The notes: generated by a model not told the origin, from the letters alone. 9,801 nt of DNA from Candidatus Sulfopaludibacter sp. SbA3 (GCA_945865705.1 CAMBEY010000095.1:1-9801), one strand, 5' to 3'. Positions 1 through 5,240 are shown, numbered from the stretch's first letter. Numbers and translations: made by a program.

Positions 1-34
1 CTCGGAATGACAACGAGTTGGGGTATATCGGAAT

Positions 35-556
35 TCATACGGATTTCTCTCCGCGCTTCTTCAAGATGTCGGCCAGCTTGCGCCGCGCGCGGAACAGCAA
101 CACGCGGATACTCGCTTCGCCAAGTTCGAGCGCCGCTGCGATCTCCGAATGATCGAAACCCTCGACGTAGGCCAGCCACAGCAGCGCTTGCTCCTGCGGT
201 TTCAGCTCGTCGAAACCACGGGCGGTATCTCCTCCCAAGGAATCCAAGCTCTCGATAGCCGGCTGCGACGGCTCGCGGCGGAACAACTCCAGCAGGCTCC
301 AACGCCGCTCACGTTTCACGCGCCGCCAATGATCGGTGAGCAAGTTGGTGGCCATGCGGTAGAGATACGCACGCAACTGGCGGTCGCCATCGGGGGGCGC
401 CATCACCGCAGACGGCAGCTTCGTGCGCAGCAGCTTGAGAAACGTCTCCTGCAACAGATCGTCCGCCAGCGCGGCATCGCCGCAAGCCCGCCGCAGATAG
501 CTGCGCAGGCGCGGCGCGCTCTCCTGATAGAGATCACGAAATGCGACTTCGTTCAT
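35..556 (-). CDS. ECF-type RNA polymerase sigma factor (sigma-70 family)
   Basis: This cytoplasmic factor should direct RNA polymerase to a dedicated promoter set. From the chosen start the protein is 173 residues, typical for the ECF group. Region 2 spans about residues 1-85, with ADDLLQETFLKLL (31-43) and AYLYRMATNLLTDHWRR (63-79). Region 4 spans about 118-165, with LKPQEQALLWLAYVEGF followed by the helix-turn-helix HSEIAAALELGEASIRVLLFRARRKL. A linker rich in charged residues joins them. The start at 556 gives the usual ECF opening (NEVAFRDLYQESAPRLRSYLRR). In-frame ATGs at 625 and 637 would add residues unlike the family. No good Shine-Dalgarno sits at 556 (the nearest GGGAG is about 20 bases upstream), so the start is uncertain. 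It follows the DUF4097 gene after 137 bases and may be co-transcribed with it. No recognisable anti-sigma gene lies in the window. Confidence 0.9.
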   Translation of the reverse strand: MNEVAFRDLYQESAPRLRSYLRRACGDAALADDLLQETFLKLLRTKLPSAVMAPPDGDRQLRAYLYRMATNLLTDHWRRVKRERRWSLLELFRREPSQPAIESLDSLGGDTARGFDELKPQEQALLWLAYVEGFDHSEIAAALELGEASIRVLLFRARRKLADILKKRGEKSV

Positions 557-559
557 CTG

Positions 560-575
560 GTGAGTCAGTGAGTCA
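560..575. repeat. Tandem 8-bp repeat GTGAGTCA x2 at the sigma gene start
   Basis: Two exact adjacent copies of GTGAGTCA lie three bases upstream of the preferred start codon of the sigma factor, where the Shine-Dalgarno sequence would normally be. It could be a protein-binding site or chance. The rest of the 137-base gap (557-693) shows no convincing promoter. An AGGAGG at about 666-671 directly abuts an out-of-frame ATG, and no in-frame start uses it. Confidence 0.4.
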
Positions 576-693
576 CTCCCACCAAGGACTTCAGTTCCAC
601 CGGCAATGGCGATTGATCGAATCATCCTGAATCGCATTCTGATCCCAAGCGACGCGAAAGTCCATCCTCCTCGGCTGGCGAGCAGAAGCCGGG

Positions 694-1137
694 TTAAAGG
701 CTTTTCCGCAATCGGATGTTTCCGTTCACAGTTTCGAGAAGCAACTGCGGTCCCCCGCCGGCGATGGTTCCGCTGATGCGCCTGTCTTTCAGATTGCTGG
801 TCACGGTAACAGGGAACTCGGATTTCACTCTGCCATTGACGGTTTTCGCCTCCAGTGCCGCCTCTGTGCTGGGGGGCAGTTGGACCGTAATGTTTCCGTT
901 TACCGTCTCGAATTCGGCGGGTTGGGAGAAAATTCCCAGCTTGGCGTTCACGTTGCCATTGACCGTGCCGGCTTGTCCGAAGCCGCTGGTCGAGATGCGA
1001 ACATTGCCGTTAACGGTTCGTGCTATTACATCGCCGGAAAGCGATAGCGCCTCCACGTTCCCATTCACGTTTCGTCCGGCGAAATGCACGCCGCCGGGAA
1101 CCTTAACGATGAAATCCACTTTCACGTTGCCGCTCAC
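694..1137 (-). CDS. C-terminal piece of the DUF4097 protein (VNGN repeats)
   Basis: Opening at a GTG, this piece encodes 147 residues made almost wholly of the DUF4097 repeat pattern, with six VNG motifs spaced about 18-25 residues apart and ending in ETVNGNIRLRKSL. It has no signal peptide of its own, so alone it would stay in the cytoplasm. That argues it is the second half of the gene starting at 1514 and not an independent gene. The same frame stays open upstream to the T6 run and reads PPPHQNVCKPGKEGRISSI there, which matches the expected linking segment in such proteins. Confidence 0.55.
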   Translation of the reverse strand: MSGNVKVDFIVKVPGGVHFAGRNVNGNVEALSLSGDVIARTVNGNVRISTSGFGQAGTVNGNVNAKLGIFSQPAEFETVNGNITVQLPPSTEAALEAKTVNGRVKSEFPVTVTSNLKDRRISGTIAGGGPQLLLETVNGNIRLRKSL

Positions 1138-1514
1138 GATGGAGCTGATCCGGCCTTCCTTGCCCGGCTTGCAGACGTTCTGATGAGGCGGCGGTTCGGG
1201 GATGGAGAATAAATCATAAAAAACTCTTCCACGAAGCTGAGACCGGAATCTGGATACACGGCGCAGATGGTGACTCCGGAATCACTTTCGACTACCTCGA
1301 TGCGAACCTCTTTGGGATCGCCTCGCCATCCGGCGCGCTTGACGGCGGTCACCTCCGCCTGAGCTGCAGCGGAGGGTTCGGCTGCAATACTCCCATTTAC
1401 ATTTTTAATCTCCAGCGTCCGGCCCGGCGCGAGCGTGCCTTTCCATTGGAAGTCCTGCGAATAGGCGGGCCAGACGATGAATAACGCTCCGAACAGAATG
1501 GCTTTTTTTGTCAT
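1134..1514 (-). CDS. N-terminal piece of the DUF4097 protein as read without frameshift
   Basis: This is the product if no frame correction occurs: 126 residues. Residues 1-99 are genuine family sequence (signal peptide, first VNG turn, VRIEVVESDSGVTICAVYPDSG). The last 27 residues (MIYSPSPNRRLIRTSASRAR and following) are out of frame and resemble nothing. Its TGA stop overlaps a GTG that could open the second half (GTGA), an arrangement compatible with translational coupling if the locus really works as two pieces. Confidence 0.5.
   Translation of the reverse strand: MTKKAILFGALFIVWPAYSQDFQWKGTLAPGRTLEIKNVNGSIAAEPSAAAQAEVTAVKRAGWRGDPKEVRIEVVESDSGVTICAVYPDSGLSFVEEFFMIYSPSPNRRLIRTSASRARKAGSAPS
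1218..1223 (-). other. T6 run where the DUF4097 frame breaks
   Basis: On the coding strand the bases read GAG TTT TTT ATG in the upstream frame. The conserved downstream frame needs TAT GAT TTA next, so one base is missing or a -1 shift occurs here. A homopolymer is a usual place for base-calling errors, replication slippage or transcriptional slippage. The context G-TTT-TTT-A is not a classic ribosomal slippery heptamer for the zero frame. Confidence 0.75.
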
Positions 1515-1548
1515 ATTCGCCTCCTGCGAATTGCTAACTGGTTTCCGC

Positions 1549-2277
1549 TTAATCATGCTGCGGAGTACTCGAATCAATTGATGAAACAGTGTCCTTGGGC
1601 TGGAGCAGGTCCATCTTCTCGGACATGCGCCGGGAGACCATTGCTGAAACCAGAAAGCCGACGCCAATGGCTAGAACGATCACGGCTGGACTGTTGAATC
1701 CCATCATGAATATCATGCCAATGCCGGCGGCGGCGGTAATGATGCCGGTGCGCATCGAACGCATGATACGCTCGCGCGAATTTTCGCGCGGCATCCAAAG
1801 GCTTTCGACGAATTGCTGGCCACCCTTGCTGGATATGAACTCAGTGAATTCAGCGCCAGAGCTGAACTTGGCGAGTAGTTGTGTGTGCAGATTCATCCGC
1901 GTCTGCATGCGGGATTGAAAGCCACGGTAGATCAGCCAGAGGGTGAGTGCGGACAGCCCAATGCCAAGGATGGGAATCATCAAGGCCATGAACGCCGCTT
2001 CGCGCCACTCGCTCGGATTGATTTGATTTCCGATGCGGTCGATGTGCTGCTCGATCCTTTTCTCCAGCGCCTCTTCATTAATGGATGCTTCGATGCGCTT
2101 CTCCAGCGCCTCTTCATCGATTGCCCCCGAAGGGACTTGCTCCGCTGCGGGTGCCGTGGATGGCGATGTGCTGGGCGGTGGCGTGACTGGAGCGGTCGGC
2201 GGCTTGGATTGCGGCGTAGTTTGTCCCGCCAGCAGCAGGGGCACAATAAGTAAGATTGCCAAGATCATTTTCTTCAT
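1549..2277 (-). CDS. Uncharacterised membrane protein with signal peptide, Pro-rich linker and coiled coil
   Basis: The 242-residue protein has a hydrophobic N-terminus (KKMILAILLIVPLLLAG) that looks like a signal peptide or anchor. A Pro/Thr/Ser-rich linker follows (21-50), then two tandem 13-residue copies of I(D/N)EEALEKRIE (53-65 and 66-78) likely to form a coiled coil. There is a transmembrane helix at about 94-118 (FMALMIPILGIGLSALTLWLIY), a basic soluble segment, and two more hydrophobic helices at about 178-193 and 197-213. The tail is Ser/Gln-rich. The start at 2277 is set by GGAGG at 2284-2288; upstream in-frame ATGs merely read through tandem repeats. I do not recognise a named family with certainty; the layout recalls small DUF6249-like membrane proteins found beside ECF sigma genes. 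Position next to a sigma factor suggests an envelope sensor or anti-sigma role, which is inference only. Confidence 0.8.
   Translation of the reverse strand: MKKMILAILLIVPLLLAGQTTPQSKPPTAPVTPPPSTSPSTAPAAEQVPSGAIDEEALEKRIEASINEEALEKRIEQHIDRIGNQINPSEWREAAFMALMIPILGIGLSALTLWLIYRGFQSRMQTRMNLHTQLLAKFSSGAEFTEFISSKGGQQFVESLWMPRENSRERIMRSMRTGIITAAAGIGMIFMMGFNSPAVIVLAIGVGFLVSAMVSRRMSEKMDLLQPKDTVSSIDSSTPQHD
2060..2117 (-). repeat. In-gene 39-bp duplication (13-residue coiled-coil repeat)
   Basis: The 19 bases at 2060-2078 recur exactly at 2099-2117, 39 bases away. They encode the repeated EEALEKR segment of the membrane protein. The near-identity at the DNA level indicates a recent in-frame duplication. 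Confidence 0.8.
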
Positions 2278-2283
2278 TTCATT

Positions 2284-2357
2284 CCTCCCAATGCCCATTC
2301 GGCCTCCAATACCCATCCGGTCTCCCAATACCCATCGGCCTCCGGGATACCATCCGG
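2284..2357 (-). repeat. Four tandem 18-19 bp repeats in the leader of the membrane-protein gene
   Basis: Copies lie at 2284-2302, 2303-2320, 2321-2338 and a more diverged fourth at 2339-2357. On the coding strand the unit is roughly GATGGGTATTGGGAGRCCG. The copy nearest the gene supplies the GGAGG ribosome site for the start at 2277. The others carry similar G-rich, Shine-Dalgarno-like sequences followed by ATG triplets, so copy number could alter translation initiation. Confidence 0.8.
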
Positions 2358-2533
2358 CGACGGCGACCGCGTGCTCGCCTCAATCGCTCATTCACTTGTT
2401 AATACGATTGAACGATTCCTTTCGTTAACAACGTCCGCGAAAAAGTCCGCACGCTCGCTTGCCCTGCGGGAATCTTTGCGGACCGTTCGGGTAGCTTCGC
2501 GAAATGTCTAGAGGGGAAATTTGGAAAATTTCG

Positions 2534-2619
2534 GCAAGTTGGAATCTGTTGGCAAAGCCGCAAGATTGGAAAGTTTTGACAATTCCGCAAAGTTGGAAAA
2601 TTTGGATAATCTGTCAGGT
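2534..2619. repeat. Degenerate ~27-bp tandem repeat, three copies
   Basis: Units begin with GCAAGTTGGAA (2534), GCAAGATTGGAA (2560) and GCAAAGTTGGAA (2587), that is with periods of 26 and 27 bases. Copies are imperfect and AT-rich compared with the flanks. There are no conserved spacers, so this is not a CRISPR array. Confidence 0.6.
2599..2619. repeat. Left copy of a 21-bp direct repeat
   Basis: AATTTGGATAATCTGTCAGG plus one T matches 2854-2874 at 19 of 21 positions (GATAAT here, GGCAAT there). The two copies are 255 bases apart and enclose the GGTAAC boxes and GGGAC palindromes. Confidence 0.7.
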
Positions 2620-2792
2620 AACTAGGTGGTTAACCGTGTCGTTGCAAGTAATACCTCGCTGGTTACCTTATTGGGAAATGTCGCCTGGTAACTACCACGG
2701 GACGTCCCCTTGGCGGGACTGATGGGGGTACGCAGGGGATTTGGCGACGCACATGGGCTGTCGCAGGTCCCCGGAAATCGGCGAACAAATAA

Positions 2793-2808
2793 GGGACGAA
2801 AATGTCCC
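2793..2808. repeat. Short hairpin GGGAC-gaaaat-GTCCC
   Basis: A perfect 5-bp stem with a 6-base loop. It lacks a following T run on either strand, so it does not look like an intrinsic terminator. A related GGGACGTCCC palindrome lies at 2699-2708. Confidence 0.5.
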
Positions 2809-2853
2809 GATCTGGTCAATTCCGTGAAAGTGTGCACTTTGGGCACAGCCGAC

Positions 2854-2874
2854 AATTTGGGCAATCTGTCAGGT
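2854..2874. repeat. Right copy of the 21-bp direct repeat
   Basis: AATTTGGGCAATCTGTCAGG plus T, the partner of 2599-2619. It ends 27 bases before the stop codon of the MDR oxidoreductase gene. A further match, AATTCCGTGAAAGT (2819-2832) against AATTCCGCAAAGT (2581-2593), precedes it in the same order, so the whole block looks duplicated and diverged. Confidence 0.7.
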
Positions 2875-2901
2875 GAAAAACGAGCTCCTAAGAGGCGATA
2901 A

Positions 2902-3933
2902 TTAAGCGAAACCCAAGCAAACTTTTCCGAAGTGTTTTCCGGTCTCGAGGTACTCGTGCGCCTGGGCAATTTCGGCGAAGGGGAAGACCCGGTCGACCAC
3001 GCCGCGGAGTCGGCCAGCCTCGACCAGTTTCAGGATGGGGACCATGTCGCCGCGCGAGCCCATGGTCGAGCCCAGGATGGACTGCTGGCGGATGTAGAGG
3101 AAGCGCAGGTCCACATTGACCTCGAAGCCGGTGGTCGATCCGCAGACGACCAGCTTGCCGCCCTTGGCCAGACTACGTGTGCTCGCCGCCCAGGTCTTCA
3201 CGCCGGTGTGGTCGATGATGAGGTCGCAGCCGCGCCCGCCGGTGAGTTGCTTGATCTCCTTGGCGATGTCCTGGGTGTAGTGGTCGAGTACGACGTCCGC
3301 GCCGAGGGCGCGTGCGCGGTCGAGCTTCGCCGTGCCCGCAGTGGTGATAACGCGCGCGCCGTAGGCCTTGGCGATCTGCACCGCCGCGCTGCCCACGCCG
3401 CTGGATGCGCCCCAGACGAGTACGGTGCTCCACGGCTTAATCTGTCCCTTGTTGACGACCATCTCCCATGCCGTGAGAAAGACCAGCGGAATAGCGGCAC
3501 CCTCTTCAAAGCCAATGTTTGCAGGCTTGCGGATGAGCTGCGCTTCATCGAGTGCGACGAACTCAGCCATCAGTCCATCGTGATGTTCGCCAAGGATGGA
3601 GTATTTTGGGCAGTACTGCTCGCGCCCATTCTGGCAGTCGCCGCACGTGCCGCAACCCTCGCCGGGATGCACCAACACTTCGTCGCCAACTTTGAACTGC
3701 GATGCGCCCTCGCCGACTTCGCGCACGATGCCTGCGCCGTCGCTGCCAAGGATAACGGGCAGCGGCACGCCAGGAATGCCGCGGCGCACCCAAAGGTCAA
3801 GCATGTTCAGCGCAGCGGCTTTGATCTCGACCAGCACCTGACCGGGCCCCGGCGTGGGGCGCGCGATGTCGTCAATGCGGAGTTGCTCAAGACCTCCGTG
3901 GGCATGGATGCGAATGGCTTTCATGGTTGGCAT
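2902..3933 (-). CDS. Zinc-type MDR alcohol dehydrogenase / quinone oxidoreductase family protein
   Basis: A 343-residue NAD(P)H-dependent oxidoreductase of the medium-chain dehydrogenase/reductase superfamily, cytoplasmic. The N-terminal GroES-like catalytic domain contains the structural zinc lobe CGTCGDCQNGREQYC (Cys94, 97, 100, 108). The Rossmann nucleotide-binding domain has GASSGVGSAAVQIAK (175-189). The usual catalytic zinc cysteine is absent (NMLDLWVRRG where Cys would lie), and the GHE motif reads GSDGAG (63-68). It therefore looks closer to quinone oxidoreductase or enoyl-reductase-like members than to a classic alcohol dehydrogenase. Substrate cannot be named. The start at 3933 has AGGAG (about 3940-3944) at good spacing; Met4 is a weaker alternative. 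It stands alone, with an operator-like inverted repeat 75-107 bases upstream, suggesting dedicated regulation. Confidence 0.92.
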   Translation of the reverse strand: MPTMKAIRIHAHGGLEQLRIDDIARPTPGPGQVLVEIKAAALNMLDLWVRRGIPGVPLPVILGSDGAGIVREVGEGASQFKVGDEVLVHPGEGCGTCGDCQNGREQYCPKYSILGEHHDGLMAEFVALDEAQLIRKPANIGFEEGAAIPLVFLTAWEMVVNKGQIKPWSTVLVWGASSGVGSAAVQIAKAYGARVITTAGTAKLDRARALGADVVLDHYTQDIAKEIKQLTGGRGCDLIIDHTGVKTWAASTRSLAKGGKLVVCGSTTGFEVNVDLRFLYIRQQSILGSTMGSRGDMVPILKLVEAGRLRGVVDRVFPFAEIAQAHEYLETGKHFGKVCLGFA

Positions 3934-4007
3934 GGCAAACTCCTATGCAGGCTCTTCCGCTGTGGGCGGTGGCCATGCGCTTATCTGAAAACATCTCAGT
4001 GAACCGG

Positions 4008-4040
4008 ACAATTCTTGTCACAAGAGAAGACATGAATTGT
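4008..4040. promoter_or_regulatory. Operator-like inverted repeat upstream of the MDR gene
   Basis: Arms ACAATTCTTGTC (4008-4019) and GACATGAATTGT (4029-4040) are complementary at 11 of 12 positions across a 9-base centre, and the match extends to flanking CGG/CCG with one bulged base. It lies 75-107 bases before the MDR start codon. Arm length and spacing fit a dimeric regulator site; the regulator is unknown and not encoded next door. Confidence 0.55.
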
Positions 4041-4212
4041 ACCGTTCCTCTGACACAGAAGGAAGTCCTAGTCTGAAAGATACTCAAGAAAAATTGCGCG
4101 CATGCCCAAACCACTATGGATATTGGCTTGCGAGCTGTGCGCCCGTGGACTGGACGGCAGGGAATTGATTGGCCCTTCTCGTGCAACAGGACTTACGTGG
4201 AAGTGTGGCCGC

Positions 4213-4242
4213 TTGACCGCGGACTCTTCAAAGGTGTTTACT
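4213..4242 (+). promoter_or_regulatory. Candidate sigma-70 promoter for the receiver-TPR gene
   Basis: TTGACC at 4213-4218 is followed after 18 bases by TTTACT at 4237-4242, giving a leader of about 55 bases. The -35 is close to consensus, the -10 is weak. Confidence 0.35.
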
Positions 4243-4305
4243 AGCGCGGATGGATGTTGTTAGCTAAGATCCCCACCGGCTTGTAGCTGAATGGAATGGA
4301 GTGCA

Positions 4306-5058
4306 ATGGCAAACATTTTGATACTTGGAAAACGGATGCCCGAGCGGCAGGGTTTGATGCTGGTGATGGAATTGGCGGGGCACCAATGCGCGGATGCCGG
4401 GGACCTGGACGCTGCGGTGGATCATTTGACGAAGGACCATGCTTGCACGCTGGTGCTCTCCGACGCCACGATTGGTGAGGCCAACGCGGAGGACATTCGT
4501 CGCGTCCTGAAGGCGGCGTCTCCGCATGTCCGCGTGATTACACTCACGGAAGAGGTGCTGCCCGGCGAGGCGTTTGTGAGCACCGAAGTGATCACCGCGG
4601 CAACCTCTCCTTTGCACAAACTTCCGACTTCCTATGCTCCCGTCTCGCGTGGCGATGCCGTATTGATCATGCTGCCAGAGCAGGATTCGTTGCGCATGAT
4701 TCCGGAGCTGCCTCGGACGGCGGGCATGTTGAACAAACTCGCTGTACTCTACCACTCGCAGGAGAAGTACGCTGCGGCGGAGCAGCTATACAAGCAGGCG
4801 CTACAGAAGAGCGAGAACTCGGCGAGCGACAAGCGGCGTGAGATGGCCAGCATTCTACATAATCTGGCGAACCTTTATCGCGATCAACAACGCTACATGG
4901 ACGCCGAGCCGCTCTACCTGAAGTCGATCACGCTGGTGGAGAAACTTCTCGGCAAGAATCATCCCAAGGTCTGGAATCGCCTGAATTGTCTGGCCGATGT
5001 GTATCGCGCACAGGGACGGGAAGCGGAAGTCAAATCGCTGCTGATGCGCTTCAGCTAG
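4306..5058 (+). CDS. Degenerate receiver-like domain fused to TPR repeats
   Basis: A 250-residue cytoplasmic protein. Residues 1-105 look like a CheY-type receiver fold (MANILILGKR, then a helix, CTLVLSDATIGE, RVITLTE). Asp53 sits where the phosphate acceptor would be. The N-terminal acidic pair that binds magnesium is replaced by Gly8-Lys9, and no conserved lysine follows the fifth strand, so phosphorylation is doubtful. Residues 139-248 form about three kinesin-light-chain-like tetratricopeptide repeats (MLNKLAVLYHSQEKYAAAEQLYKQAL; ILHNLANLYRDQQRYMDAEPLYLKSI; RLNCLADVYRAQGREAEVKSLL), a protein-binding scaffold. The start at 4306 is preferred because GGAG (4298-4301) precedes it and MANILIL opens the first strand; an ATG at 4291 has no ribosome site. 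Partner and function are unknown; no kinase is adjacent. Confidence 0.82.
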   Translation: MANILILGKRMPERQGLMLVMELAGHQCADAGDLDAAVDHLTKDHACTLVLSDATIGEANAEDIRRVLKAASPHVRVITLTEEVLPGEAFVSTEVITAATSPLHKLPTSYAPVSRGDAVLIMLPEQDSLRMIPELPRTAGMLNKLAVLYHSQEKYAAAEQLYKQALQKSENSASDKRREMASILHNLANLYRDQQRYMDAEPLYLKSITLVEKLLGKNHPKVWNRLNCLADVYRAQGREAEVKSLLMRFS

Positions 5059-5082
5059 CGCCCAGATCATTTAGAACATCGA

Positions 5083-5169
5083 TGGTGCGAAAGAGGGGAC
5101 TCGAACCCCTACGCCCTCTCGGGCACCAGATCCTAAGTCTGGCGCGTCTGCCAATTCCGCCACATTCGC
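5083..5169 (-). tRNA. tRNA-Leu (anticodon UAG), CCA encoded
   Basis: Read on the minus strand from 5169, the 87-base gene folds as a class II tRNA. It has acceptor GCGAATG pairing CTTTCGC, a D-arm, anticodon stem CCAGA/TCTGG with loop CTTAGGA (anticodon TAG, complement of 5133-5135), a long variable arm GCCC-GAGA-GGGC, and T-arm AGGGG-TTCGAGT-CCCCT. Discriminator A73 is correct for leucine, and 3' CCA is encoded (5083-5085). It decodes CUA and probably other CUN codons. One acceptor pair, T6 against T67, is a mismatch. It is not near any integrase or attachment-site duplication. Confidence 0.96.
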
Positions 5170-5188
5170 AAGTCCGCAGCTTACCCCG

Positions 5189-5194
5189 ATTATA
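5189..5194 (-). promoter_or_regulatory. -10 element (TATAAT) of the tRNA-Leu promoter
   Basis: A perfect TATAAT on the minus strand lies 19 bases before the tRNA 5' end, placing the transcript start near 5182. The expected -35 position (5212-5217) reads GATCAA, a poor match, so the -35 is weak or other features compensate. Confidence 0.6.
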
Positions 5195-5240
5195 CCTTTC
5201 CCATTGGTAAATTGATCTGCTTGTTCGCTGTTCCCTCCCT

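Larger units (their letters stand above)
694..1514 (-). pseudogene. Exported DUF4097-type beta-repeat protein, frame broken at a T6 run
   Basis: Read across one frame change, this is a single protein of about 273 residues. It has a signal peptide at 1-19 (KKAILFGALFIVWPAYS, cleavage likely before Gln20). Then comes a DUF4097/putative-adhesin repeat body with seven VNG turns: KNVNGS near residue 38 and RNVNGN, RTVNGN, GTVNGN, ETVNGN, KTVNGR and ETVNGN in the second half. Such proteins are thought to form a beta-helix outside the cytoplasmic membrane; their role is unknown. The start at 1514 has an excellent Shine-Dalgarno (AGGAGG, 1520-1525), 35 bases after the upstream gene's stop. The first frame runs to a TGA at 1134-1136. 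The frame carrying the rest is open from the six-T run (1218-1223), and a seventh T would fuse GluGluPhePhe to TyrAspLeuPheSer. The break may be a mutation, a sequencing error or a recoding site. Family assignment is confident; gene status is not. Confidence 0.8.
2358..2901. other. Gene-free stretch with repeats and hairpins
   Basis: No convincing gene lies between the leader repeats and the MDR gene stop; small open frames here read through repeats and lack family features. Seen from left to right: an inverted repeat TCAATCG/CGATTGA (2380-2386, 2405-2411) near a weak minus-strand promoter candidate (TTAACG, 18 bases, TATTAA at about 2398-2403) for the membrane-protein gene; an AT-rich block of ~27-bp degenerate repeats; a cluster of GGTAAC/GGTTAACC/GGTTACC/GGTAAC boxes (2617, 2628, 2661, 2687); a GGGACGTCCC palindrome (2699-2708); and a GGGAC-GTCCC hairpin (2793-2808). 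The mosaic look suggests remnants of small non-coding mobile or REP-like elements, but no transposase or clear ends are present. Confidence 0.55.
3934..4305. other. Divergent intergenic region between MDR gene and receiver-TPR gene
   Basis: The 370 bases carry no supportable gene; one minus-strand open frame overlapping the MDR start has no family features. The stretch holds the inverted repeat at 4008-4040 and a plus-strand promoter candidate at 4213-4242, and probably drives both neighbours in opposite directions. Confidence 0.6.

Noticed and set aside
595..669. Possible 24-residue leader peptide (MDFRVAW...) before the sigma gene
   Set aside because: Its AGGAGG directly abuts the ATG, leaving no spacer, and the peptide shows no attenuator-like codon run.
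2399..2590. Minus-strand 63-codon frame with repeated Cys/Asn/Phe/Pro pattern
   Set aside because: The repeated residues are simply the ~27-bp DNA repeats translated; there is no start context or family likeness.
2534..2619. Possible CRISPR array
   Set aside because: Repeat units are adjacent and imperfect, without unique spacers of constant length, and no cas gene is present.
2622..2969. Minus-strand open frame of 115 codons (FVRRFPGTCDSPCASP...)
   Set aside because: It runs through the repeat and hairpin block and into the end of the MDR gene; its composition looks like read-through of intergenic DNA.
2932..4002. A 356-codon plus-strand open frame opposite the MDR gene
   Set aside because: It mirrors the GC-rich antisense of a clear MDR enzyme and shows no family motif or domain order of its own.
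3887..4186. Minus-strand 99-codon frame across the MDR promoter region
   Set aside because: It overlaps the MDR start and the operator-like palindrome, lacks a ribosome site and resembles no family.
5083..5169. tRNA-Leu as an integration site for a genomic island
   Set aside because: No integrase, no duplicated tRNA 3' end and no mobile genes are present on either side in the window.
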